Positions 13,282 through 20,439 of a stretch of DNA of 29,522 nt are shown piece after piece. Both the position numbers and the translations under genes were made by a program. Under the pieces are notes generated by a model, which had not been told where the DNA came from, searched no databases, and saw only the letters and a list, made by a program, of their open reading frames with translations. The DNA is from a virus. The first letter of the stretch is position 1, and each line of letters opens with the position of its first letter. Location: IMG/VR virus record IMGVR_UViG_3300017706_001193, positions 1 to 29,522 of that record. One strand, 5' to 3'.

Positions 13282-14862
13282 ATGAAAAAGTTCTACGAAA
13301 GAAATGATTATGTAATTAATAGTGACGTGAATGTAATGTTCGAAGATCTTCTTTCTATGACCGCTTCTGAGTTTGAGGGATGGGTCGTCCGTATGCGAAA
13401 AGTAATAACGTATGCGTGGGACACATACGGATGCCCCCCTCGAACCGGAAAAAATAAAACTGATATTATTGATTCATTCAATAAACTCGCTGAGTATCCT
13501 GTACATCAGTTTACTCACACAGATCAACTTTCCGATATTGATGATGATATTATCATGAACAAATCTCGCGCTGGTGTGGAAGTAGATCAGTGGTTTTCTA
13601 ACATGTTCAAAACAAGAATAAATTACAATGAAAAAGATGACGGATATTCTATATACGATTTGGTTGCTAATCATGATTATCTCGGGCGTGTCATACGTGG
13701 TGCTTCTAGGCACTTACGACGGGATTCGTTTTATAGTCATGCGCTCTCTGCAATCAAACATAGTAAAAAATATTCTATCGTAGATGTCTCTTCAGGTGAA
13801 GAGTGGATGAAAATTTATTTTGAATACCCTGAGCTGTTTAAGGGGTATGACTTTATGTTAGAAGAAGTAAAACTTCGAGATGGATTGAATACTAGTTACT
13901 TTCAGTTGGAACAGTCTGATATCTTACAGCTAACAAATGATCAAGTTACTGAGTGGAGAGATCTACTCTCATACCGTCATCATTCAACTTTTGATATTGA
14001 AAATGTGTCTAATGAAAAACTTTATGCTATCCGAATTTACAAAAAAGGAAATAGGATATTTCCTTCTGGTTTTAAGTGTTTTAGAATTGGTTATATACAG
14101 CCTGCTGTTAATTTTCCTCCTATGACGGCTAAATACCTTTATGAAAGGTTTACCAATGATATCAAGTCACAGGAAACAATTAAAATCTTTGACCCTAGTT
14201 CAGGTTGGGGTGGTAGAATTCTTGGCGCTATGTGTTGTCGTGATGATCGCAATATTCTTTATATTGGCACTGATCCCAATCCTGATAATTTCTACGATAC
14301 TGGCGATTCTAAATATTCTGCTGTTGCTGATTTCTACAATACTGAAACGTATCGCGGAAATCCTTTCTTCAGTTCAACAAATAATTACGAGCTATATCAA
14401 TTAGGATCTGAAGAAATTCACAAGGATGTTAATTTCCAAAAACATCGGGGATCAATTGATTTGATATTTACTTCACCTCCGTATTTCAATAGGGAAGCAT
14501 ATAGTGAAGATGGGAACCAGTCATATAAGAAGTATGGTTCATCATATGAATCATGGCGAGATGGATTTCTTCGTCCTACACTGAAAAATTGTGTTGACTG
14601 GTTAGGTTCCGAACGTTATCTTCTTTGGAACGTAGCAGACATAAAAGTAAAAGACAATTATTTACCACTTGAAAATGATTCACGAAAAATTCTAGAAGAA
14701 TATGGAATGGTATATAAATACACATTGAAAATGGCAATGGAATCTATGCCCGGTCAAAATAGATTGGACGAGAATGGTATTCCTAAATGTAAAAACTACT
14801 GTAAAGTAAATGATCGTTACCTCAAATATGAACCTGTGTTTGTTTTCTGGAAACCACAATGA
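13282..14862 (+). CDS. SAM-dependent methyltransferase-like protein with TSPPYF motif
   Basis: This is a 526-residue protein. Residues 303-312 (FDPSSGWGGR) form a SAM-binding motif I, GTDPN (329-333) fits motif II, and TSPPYF (397-402) is the catalytic motif IV of amino-methyltransferases acting on N4-cytosine or N6-adenine. The I-before-IV order differs from the usual beta-class enzymes that carry SPPY. The first 280 residues match nothing I recognise and contain a conserved-looking start (MFEDLLSMTASEFEGWVVRM) and CPPRTGKNKT near 51-60; they may bind substrate. It follows the PLP enzyme, has its own sigma70 promoter, no ribosome binding site, and overlaps the next gene by ATGA. DNA is the likely substrate, but RNA or a nucleotide is possible. 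Confidence 0.75.
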   Translation: MKKFYERNDYVINSDVNVMFEDLLSMTASEFEGWVVRMRKVITYAWDTYGCPPRTGKNKTDIIDSFNKLAEYPVHQFTHTDQLSDIDDDIIMNKSRAGVEVDQWFSNMFKTRINYNEKDDGYSIYDLVANHDYLGRVIRGASRHLRRDSFYSHALSAIKHSKKYSIVDVSSGEEWMKIYFEYPELFKGYDFMLEEVKLRDGLNTSYFQLEQSDILQLTNDQVTEWRDLLSYRHHSTFDIENVSNEKLYAIRIYKKGNRIFPSGFKCFRIGYIQPAVNFPPMTAKYLYERFTNDIKSQETIKIFDPSSGWGGRILGAMCCRDDRNILYIGTDPNPDNFYDTGDSKYSAVADFYNTETYRGNPFFSSTNNYELYQLGSEEIHKDVNFQKHRGSIDLIFTSPPYFNREAYSEDGNQSYKKYGSSYESWRDGFLRPTLKNCVDWLGSERYLLWNVADIKVKDNYLPLENDSRKILEEYGMVYKYTLKMAMESMPGQNRLDENGIPKCKNYCKVNDRYLKYEPVFVFWKPQ

Positions 14863-15539
14863 TATCTCAAACAGCATGTACACTTGAAACTTGGATAGAC
14901 GAATATATCACTGCTCTTCAAACGAATAGTAATGTTGTTCGTAAAAATGTAAAAAGTTTGATTCGCACTAATAGAGTAAAGCCAAGAGAAGCTAAAAAAA
15001 TCTCAGAACATTTCAATCGTCTTTTAGAAGAAGTTAATTGTGTATTGAATAATACAGATGATGATTTGGCTGAGGGGTGGTCATATCTAAACCACACAAA
15101 GCTAAATCGACTTCAGGGATATCTCGAAACAATCGTTGATGAGTTTAAAATCGCTGGGACAATTAAACGAAGAAAGAAAAGAATTTCACCTGAAAAAATG
15201 GTAAAATCTTTGAAATATCTTGATGTATTTTCTGGTATTCGTAGTGTAGATCCATCCGATATAATCGGTGCAAAGCAAGTATTACTTTATAATACAAAAC
15301 AAAAGAAGATTTCTTTGTATTCGTCGGCTTCTGGATTGCTTGTCAAGGGGAGCACACTACAAAATTTTGATTCTGGTACGGTTAAGAATTGTGGAAGAAA
15401 AGATATTCAGTGGCTAAAGCTATTGAGTGGTTGTCATGTTTCTAAGCTAACCAATGAGATAAATACATTACGAGCCAAAGAACAAATTGCCACTGGTAGA
15501 GTGAATAAAGATACAATTATACTGAGAATTATGAAATGA
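14859..15539 (+). CDS. Conserved T4-like phage protein of unknown function
   Basis: This 226-residue soluble protein is charged. An N-terminal helical half (1-105) contains a basic RRKKRISPEKMVKSLKYL segment near 105-122. A C-terminal half runs from YLDVFSGIRSVDPSDIIGAKQVLLYNTKQKKISLYSS, through GSTLQNFD, to a terminal NEDT-like GRVNKDTIILRIM. I recall this C-terminal pattern from uncharacterised proteins of cyanophages and other large phages, but no function is known to me. It overlaps both the methyltransferase-like gene and the next gene by ATGA, so it is part of a coupled run. Confidence 0.7.
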   Translation: MISQTACTLETWIDEYITALQTNSNVVRKNVKSLIRTNRVKPREAKKISEHFNRLLEEVNCVLNNTDDDLAEGWSYLNHTKLNRLQGYLETIVDEFKIAGTIKRRKKRISPEKMVKSLKYLDVFSGIRSVDPSDIIGAKQVLLYNTKQKKISLYSSASGLLVKGSTLQNFDSGTVKNCGRKDIQWLKLLSGCHVSKLTNEINTLRAKEQIATGRVNKDTIILRIMK

Positions 15540-15874
15540 AATATAACTCAATTAACACAATTGCGGGGTTCGATAGGTTAACGTATCGTGGCGAATTTAG
15601 AATAAATGACACAAAAGGCTCACACTTACTATATGATCGCGGTGATATTGTTCTGTATGAAGGTAAGACGTACATAGCTAATGAAAATGTTTCTGGTGTA
15701 TTTCCCACCTTCGACAAAGAAACTCGATGGTATTGTTTGGCAGGAAATTCTGTTTTCATACAGAAAGAAACTCCACTTGGTGGTAATGGTGGAGATGAAT
15801 GGTTTAACTCATCCACAGGCAAAACATATCGCTATCTTAAAGATAGCTCGGGTGAGCAGTGGGTTGAAATTTAA
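15536..15874 (+). CDS. Small beta-rich protein with CBM5/12-like and tail-fibre-like segments
   Basis: This is a 112-residue protein. Residues 32-66 (YDRGDIVLYEGKTYIANENVSG ending at a Trp) follow the pattern of chitin-binding CBM5/12-type modules, in which a GD.V...G..Y.A core is followed by a conserved tryptophan. Residues 80-112 (GGDEWFNSSTGKTYRYL then EQWVEI) match the short repeat often seen in marine phage tail fibre proteins. It may therefore be a small adhesin or virion surface protein. It overlaps the upstream gene by ATGA. The placement inside replication genes is odd for a structural protein. Confidence 0.6.
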   Translation: MKYNSINTIAGFDRLTYRGEFRINDTKGSHLLYDRGDIVLYEGKTYIANENVSGVFPTFDKETRWYCLAGNSVFIQKETPLGGNGGDEWFNSSTGKTYRYLKDSSGEQWVEI

Positions 15875-15892
15875 TAAAAAAAGGACTTTACA

Positions 15893-16084
15893 GTGAGCAG
15901 TAATAATGATAGAATAAACAGGAATAGTTATGATAATGAACATCATGAATATTCAGACGTAAAGAAACAGAAAAACAAGAAAAGAAATAAAAAACGAAGA
16001 CATCTCTCTAAGGATTTACTTAGAGATGTAAGAAATGGAAATATAGATTATGACTCATTTGAAGAATGGAGCGAATTTCAATGA
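15893..16084 (+). CDS. Small basic protein with acidic-aromatic tail, upstream of gp45
   Basis: This 63-residue protein starts at GTG, supported by AGGA at 15882-15885 seven bases upstream. The middle (residues 24-37) is extremely basic (KKQKNKKRNKKRRH) and should bind nucleic acid. The end, IDYDSFEEWSEF, is acidic and aromatic. In T4 the slot before gp45 holds rpbA, an RNA-polymerase-binding protein, but there is no obvious similarity. The tail resembles in character the hydrophobic-acidic clamp-binding ends of T4 gp33 and gp55, so a clamp- or polymerase-associated factor is possible. Its stop overlaps the gp45 start as ATGA. Confidence 0.6.
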   Translation: MSSNNDRINRNSYDNEHHEYSDVKKQKNKKRNKKRRHLSKDLLRDVRNGNIDYDSFEEWSEFQ

Positions 16085-16752
16085 AACTCTCTAAGGGAAC
16101 TCTCGCAGTTCTAAAAAACTATTCGTCTATTAATACGAATATTCTTGTTCAGCCAGGTTCTAAAATTTCAACTATTACCCCAGCAAAGAATCTTCTTTCT
16201 GAGGCTATTGTTGAAGAAGTTTTTTCAACTCAATTTGGTATTTGGGATCTACCTAAGTTTCTAGGTACGGTCTCTCTTTTTGCTGATCCCGATTTTGAGT
16301 TCAATGAAAAGTATGTTCTGATTAAGAGTTCGAGTGGTTCTTGTGTGAAGTATTACTATGCAGAACCCTCTCTTCTTACTGTACCGACTAAACAGTTGGA
16401 AATGCCTACTGCTGTTGTAAGTTTTAAACTTACTGAATCCATTTTTAATGAAATTATGAGATCAGCATCTGTGTTGCAACTTCCCGATCTTGCTATTCGA
16501 TCTGATTCTGATAAAGTGATCGCGGTTGTCTTTGATAAGAGTGAACCAACCAGTAATGATTATTCAATTGATCTTGGTGATCATGTTGGTGATGGTGAAT
16601 TTGATTTTCACTTCAAGATTGATAATCTGAAGTTTCTTCCCGGTGAATATGAGGTTGATATTAGTAACAAGATAGTGAGTCAGTTTACGAATACCAGCAA
16701 GTCGGTCACATACTGGGTTGCATTAGAATCCACTAGCACATATAGCGAGTAA
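16081..16752 (+). CDS. 45: Sliding clamp gp45
   Basis: This 223-residue protein compares with T4 gp45 (228). It forms the trimeric ring that tethers DNA polymerase gp43 and, in T4, activates late promoters through gp55 and gp33. The start MKLSKGTLAVLKNYSSINTNI is chosen over an in-frame ATG 15 bases earlier because GGAG (16068-16071) then stands nine bases upstream and the overlap with the previous stop is a normal ATGA. Family segments include NILVQPGSKISTITPAKN, FSTQFGIWDLPKFLG and FDFHFKIDNLKFLPGEYEV. It is the first gene of the clamp/clamp-loader block. Confidence 0.95.
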   Translation: MKLSKGTLAVLKNYSSINTNILVQPGSKISTITPAKNLLSEAIVEEVFSTQFGIWDLPKFLGTVSLFADPDFEFNEKYVLIKSSSGSCVKYYYAEPSLLTVPTKQLEMPTAVVSFKLTESIFNEIMRSASVLQLPDLAIRSDSDKVIAVVFDKSEPTSNDYSIDLGDHVGDGEFDFHFKIDNLKFLPGEYEVDISNKIVSQFTNTSKSVTYWVALESTSTYSE

Positions 16753-16756
16753 CACA

Positions 16757-17689
16757 ATGTCAGGTCTTTTTGTTGAGAAATATCGTCCAAGAACGATAGA
16801 TGATTGTATATTACCAGAATCACTTAAATCGACATTTAATGATCTTGTTAAGAGTGGTGATTGTCAGAATTTGCTTTTGACTGGTGGTGCGGGATGTGGG
16901 AAGACAACTATTGCTCGTGCTTTGTGTAATGAGTTAGACGCAGATTATATTTTAATTAATTGCTCTGAGGATGGAAATATTGATACCCTCAGAACTAAAA
17001 TTCGTACATTTGCCAGTACAGTTTCTATTAGTGGTGGTAAAAAGGTTGTTATCCTAGACGAGTTTGACTATAGTAATGCACAAAGTATTCAGCCTGCTCT
17101 TCGTGGGGCAATTGAAGAGTTTGCTAGTAACTGTAGATTTATTATCACATGTAACTACAAGAACAGAATTATTTCACCTATTCATTCTAGGTGTACAAAC
17201 ATAGAATTCATTATTCCATCTGATGAAAAGCCAGCACTTGCGGCACAGTTTATGGAAAGAGTTCAGTACATCCTAAATCAAGAGGGAATTCGATATGAAG
17301 ATCCTGTTCTTGCACAATTGATAACTAAGTATTTTCCTGATTTTCGGCGTGTTCTAAATGAATTGCAGCGGTATTCGGTAGCCGGAATCATCGATGTTGG
17401 AATCTTGTCTCAGATTGGTGAACTCCAAGTTAAAGAGCTTGTCACATCAATGAAAGATAAGAATTTCACTGAGGCTAGGAAGTGGGTTGTTTCAAATCTA
17501 GATAACTCACAAACTGAATTGTTCCGAAAAATATACGATGGTTTGTATCAATATATGGAATCATCATCTATTCCGCAAGCAATTCTAATCCTAGCCGATT
17601 ATCAACACAAAGCTGCTTTTGTAGCAGATCAAGAAATTAATTTAACGGCATGTATTGTCGAACTTATGATGGAGTGTAAATTTAAATGA
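16757..17689 (+). CDS. 44: Clamp loader ATPase subunit gp44
   Basis: This 310-residue AAA+ protein compares with T4 gp44 (319). It hydrolyses ATP to open the gp45 ring and load it at primer-template junctions, in a complex with gp62. It begins with the family start LFVEKYRPRTIDDCILP. Walker A is GGAGCGKT (43-50), Walker B VVILDEFD (97-104), and the arginine-finger SRC motif is at 144-146. The C-terminal collar helices follow. It starts four bases after gp45 and overlaps the GroES-like gene by ATGA. Confidence 0.96.
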   Translation: MSGLFVEKYRPRTIDDCILPESLKSTFNDLVKSGDCQNLLLTGGAGCGKTTIARALCNELDADYILINCSEDGNIDTLRTKIRTFASTVSISGGKKVVILDEFDYSNAQSIQPALRGAIEEFASNCRFIITCNYKNRIISPIHSRCTNIEFIIPSDEKPALAAQFMERVQYILNQEGIRYEDPVLAQLITKYFPDFRRVLNELQRYSVAGIIDVGILSQIGELQVKELVTSMKDKNFTEARKWVVSNLDNSQTELFRKIYDGLYQYMESSSIPQAILILADYQHKAAFVADQEINLTACIVELMMECKFK

Positions 17690-17982
17690 AAATTGTACCA
17701 TTAGGTGATTTAGTCGCTATCCAACTTTCTTCCCCACCACCAACCACCAGTGCTGGTATTCATTATACTCCTAGAGATAATCCGAGTTACGGTAAAGGTG
17801 TGGTGGTTGGAATGGGCCCCGGTCAAATTAGATCTAAGGGGTGGGTATATCCTATAGAATTTAAGGTGGGAGATTGTGTGATTTTTGATAAGCGAGATGG
17901 ATATAACATAGTGAGTGGTAAAGTTATGATTGAAGCGGAAAGGGTTGTCGCAGTCATAGATGAGAGTATGGAAATAGAATGA
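17686..17982 (+). CDS. GroES-like co-chaperonin (functional analogue of T4 gp31)
   Basis: This 98-residue protein aligns along its whole length with bacterial GroES (97 residues): MKIVPLGDLVAIQL matches the N-terminal strand, TTSAGIHYTP covers the mobile loop, GKGVVVGMGPGQ the beta-hairpin roof start, and FKVGDCVIF the conserved KVGD segment. T4 needs its own co-chaperonin gp31 to fold gp23 in GroEL, so the same role is likely here. The mobile-loop tripeptide that contacts GroEL reads I-H-Y rather than the bacterial I-V-L. The gene is coupled by ATGA overlaps on both sides, inside the clamp-loader pair. Confidence 0.88.
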   Translation: MKIVPLGDLVAIQLSSPPPTTSAGIHYTPRDNPSYGKGVVVGMGPGQIRSKGWVYPIEFKVGDCVIFDKRDGYNIVSGKVMIEAERVVAVIDESMEIE

Positions 17983-18368
17983 AACTTTCGGACTATTTGA
18001 ACTCAATAAATTATACTAAAAGTGATTTATTTGATACAGAGGATCATACTGTTGAAAAGGAGTATGTCCCCTTTGTTGTCAATAGATGTCTATCTTACTT
18101 TCCAGATACAATCTTGTATGTGAATCAAATGAACCAGTATTGTTCCCTCGATAAGAATATGCAGTTTGACTATCTTAGATTGTCGATCAGGAAGAGGAAG
18201 AGATTCAGTAAGTGGTTAAAAAGGGAATCCGTTGAGGATCTAGATCTGATAAAGGAATACTTTAGCTACTCTGATGTAAAAGCAAGGGAAGCCCTGAACA
18301 TTCTTACCCCAGAAGACATCGATAAAATTAGGCAAAATAGCTATAGAGGGGGTAAAAAACCTATATAA
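17979..18368 (+). CDS. 62: Clamp loader small subunit gp62
   Basis: This 129-residue protein is clearly shorter than T4 gp62 (187), as in marine T4-like phages. Gp62 is the non-ATPase subunit that joins four gp44 copies to form the clamp loader. Family features are the N-terminal MKLSDYLNSINYTKSDLFD, FVVNRCLSYFPDTILYVNQMN (about 31-51) and the basic LRLSIRKRKRFSKWLKRE (66-83). The start overlaps the GroES-like stop as ATGA, so translation depends on the upstream gene. Confidence 0.92.
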   Translation: MKLSDYLNSINYTKSDLFDTEDHTVEKEYVPFVVNRCLSYFPDTILYVNQMNQYCSLDKNMQFDYLRLSIRKRKRFSKWLKRESVEDLDLIKEYFSYSDVKAREALNILTPEDIDKIRQNSYRGGKKPI

Positions 18369-18407
18369 TGTAGCTAAATTCTTTTTTTTATGGAATTGGG
18401 AGTTGCA

Positions 18408-18815
18408 ATGTGTGAAGAAGATGACATTTTTCAAGGTTTGGGTATAGAGATAAGTCTAAAAGAGAAAGAAGACTTTCTCAAGGTCAGAGAAACTTTGACT
18501 AGAATAGGTGTATCCTCACGTAGAGAGAATAAACTATTTCAATCTTGTCATATTTTACATAAACGAGGTAGATATGCTATAATGCATTTCAAAGAACTTT
18601 TTACTTTGGATGGATTGGACAGCGACATATCGGATGCTGATATAAAAAGAAGAAATACTATAGTGAATTTATTATTGGAGTGGGATTTAGTAGATACAGA
18701 TGAAGAAGATTTATTTAAAGATAACCTTGGAAGTCTAGCCCAAATAAAAATAATTTCACATAAAGACAAACACAAATGGGAATTAATACCTAAATACCAT
18801 ATAGGTAAAAAATAA
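18408..18815 (+). CDS. regA: Translational repressor RegA
   Basis: This 135-residue protein compares with T4 RegA (122). RegA binds the start regions of many early phage mRNAs and blocks initiation. The body matches closely: IEISLKEKEDFLKVRETLTRIGV, QSCHILHKRGRYAIMHFKELF and the end KHKWELIPKYHIG. The ATG at 18408 is chosen over 18390 because GGGAG at 18398-18402 stands five bases before it; this leaves an 11-residue acidic N-terminal extension (MCEEDDIFQGL) relative to T4. It ends the replication block and is followed by the sugar island. Confidence 0.95.
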   Translation: MCEEDDIFQGLGIEISLKEKEDFLKVRETLTRIGVSSRRENKLFQSCHILHKRGRYAIMHFKELFTLDGLDSDISDADIKRRNTIVNLLLEWDLVDTDEEDLFKDNLGSLAQIKIISHKDKHKWELIPKYHIGKK

Positions 18816-18839
18816 TTTTAACAATTGGAGATTTATATT

Positions 18840-19631
18840 ATGGAAACCCCCGTGAAACCCAAGTTACTAATCAAGGCTCCCACGAGAGCAAGACCAGATA
18901 AATTTAAAGAAGTATTCACCATGTATGTGGAATACTTGTCAAATAACTACCCAGTTAAATTTGTAATTACATGTGATACTGATGATGAAACTATGAATAA
19001 CCCGGAGATGCGTTCATGGTTTGATTCTATGTCAACGTCTGTTCAGAAAAATGGTCATACATTAGAATATCACTATGGAGACTCAAAAAACAAGATTGAA
19101 GCCGTGAATGCAAACATGGAAGATCAAGAGTTTGATATTCTTTTGTTGTTTTCTGATGATATGATTCCCAAAGTCGCTGAGTATGATGAAGTTATTGTCA
19201 AGACAATGGAATACATTTACAATGACGCTGAGCCTGGTGCGCTTAACTTCAATGATGGTTATAGATCAGACTGGCCAGCTCTGATGACACTTACTGTTAT
19301 GAGTTATGATTTATATAATAAGTTTGGTTACATCTACAATCCAGAGTATGTTTCAATTTGGGCTGACAATGAACAAACACTAGCATGTAGAATGATGGGT
19401 AAGTTAGCTGATGTAAATTTGTGTATAATTAGACATGAGTGGGTACCGGGAAATCATGCAGCAGCAGACGAGCTTCATCAGAGGAATGAAGATCCATCTC
19501 TTTACAGGAAAGACGAAGAAGTGTTTAGAAAGAGAATGGAAAATGATTTTGATATACCAGAAAGTGATATTAAATTTAAAGTCGCTCTAAATGAAGAGTC
19601 ACAATTTACAATGGTAGAAAATAGTGGTTAA
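18840..19631 (+). CDS. GT-A fold glycosyltransferase (GT2-like)
   Basis: This 263-residue soluble protein begins with KLLIKAPTRARPDKF, a first strand of GT2-type enzymes, followed by FVITCDTDDE and later FDILLLFSDDMIP (98-110), whose SDD is the likely DxD-type metal and nucleotide-sugar site. VSIWADNEQT near 178 has the position of the catalytic acid segment. GGAG at 18827-18830 supports the ATG at 18840. It is the first gene of the sugar island, 24 bases after regA, and overlaps the next gene by 8 bases. Donor and acceptor sugars cannot be told. Confidence 0.7.
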   Translation: METPVKPKLLIKAPTRARPDKFKEVFTMYVEYLSNNYPVKFVITCDTDDETMNNPEMRSWFDSMSTSVQKNGHTLEYHYGDSKNKIEAVNANMEDQEFDILLLFSDDMIPKVAEYDEVIVKTMEYIYNDAEPGALNFNDGYRSDWPALMTLTVMSYDLYNKFGYIYNPEYVSIWADNEQTLACRMMGKLADVNLCIIRHEWVPGNHAAADELHQRNEDPSLYRKDEEVFRKRMENDFDIPESDIKFKVALNEESQFTMVENSG

Positions 19632-20439
19632 GTATTTGTTATATACAAACGAGGGTGCTAGTGATATGGCACTTAATTGTGTGTATAGTATGATTGTGTC
19701 TGGAATTAATAAAGACGACATACTTGTTTATACAATTGATCAGGAAACAAAAGAAAAATTTTCTGAGTATGATTTAAATGTAACAAAACTAGATGCGTCA
19801 CAGCCGTTGGGTGCTTCTGATCTACATCCGAGTGATGACTATCAGGATTGGAATACGAAGGGGTTTCATCGCGTTGTTCATTACAAGATAAAGGCTATAA
19901 TTGATTCCCTTAACACTGGACATGATATATTTTATCTAGACACCGACAATGTTATCTTTGTAGATCCAACTGAATTTGTTGAGTCAAATTCTGAAGATAT
20001 TGATATTTTAATTCAAGATGATTCTGATGTCCATGGTAGATGGAAGAGTTTGTGTACCGGTGTTGTTTTTATCAAATCAAATAGCACTACTAAAAAATTC
20101 TACGAGAAGTGTCTTGAGCTTCATTTAAAAAATATTGAGCTTGATAAATCGACTGGTGATCAAGCAGCCTTTAATCAGATACTTGTGGAAAAAAATATGC
20201 ATGGTTTGAGTGATCTCAATGTTTCTGTTTTACCACATAAACTTTTTCCTAATGGTCAAGTATATTTTGAAACTGACATGAACAATGAAAGTCCTTATCT
20301 TCTCCACAATAATTACATAAGTGGGTTGGAGAATAAGATCCAGAGATTCAAAGATAATAACTTTTGGTTCATTAATAATGATAATTTTTATAATGTGTTG
20401 AGTGAGAAAAATAATGAGCAAATTAAAACTACATCTTGA
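19624..20439 (+). CDS. Nucleotide-sugar glycosyltransferase (GT8/GT77-like)
   Basis: This 271-residue GT-A fold protein starts at GTG. MVKYLLYTNEGASDMALNCVYSM is the first strand and helix; FHRVVHYKIKAIIDSL followed by DIFYLDTDNVIFVDP (101-115) is the family's central block with the DxD motif (DTD 106-108). LCTGVVFIKSN and GDQAAFNQIL are later family elements for acceptor binding. It probably retains donor sugar stereochemistry as in GT8/GT77. The start lies inside the end of the previous gene and the end overlaps the next gene by 26 bases. Confidence 0.75.
   Translation: MVKYLLYTNEGASDMALNCVYSMIVSGINKDDILVYTIDQETKEKFSEYDLNVTKLDASQPLGASDLHPSDDYQDWNTKGFHRVVHYKIKAIIDSLNTGHDIFYLDTDNVIFVDPTEFVESNSEDIDILIQDDSDVHGRWKSLCTGVVFIKSNSTTKKFYEKCLELHLKNIELDKSTGDQAAFNQILVEKNMHGLSDLNVSVLPHKLFPNGQVYFETDMNNESPYLLHNNYISGLENKIQRFKDNNFWFINNDNFYNVLSEKNNEQIKTTS

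Noticed and set aside
14713-14720. Perfect TATAAATA inside the methyltransferase-like gene
   Set aside because: Coding (Tyr-Lys-Tyr) and 139 bases from the next start; chance is as likely as function.
15893-16084. Naming the small gene before gp45 as rpbA or gp33
   Set aside because: Only position and tail character support it; length and sequence do not match T4 RpbA (129 residues) or gp33 (112).
18364-18369. TATAAT at the end of gp62, before regA
   Set aside because: No -35 hexamer at 16-18 bases and no extended -10; regA is well served by its ribosome binding site on a read-through transcript.
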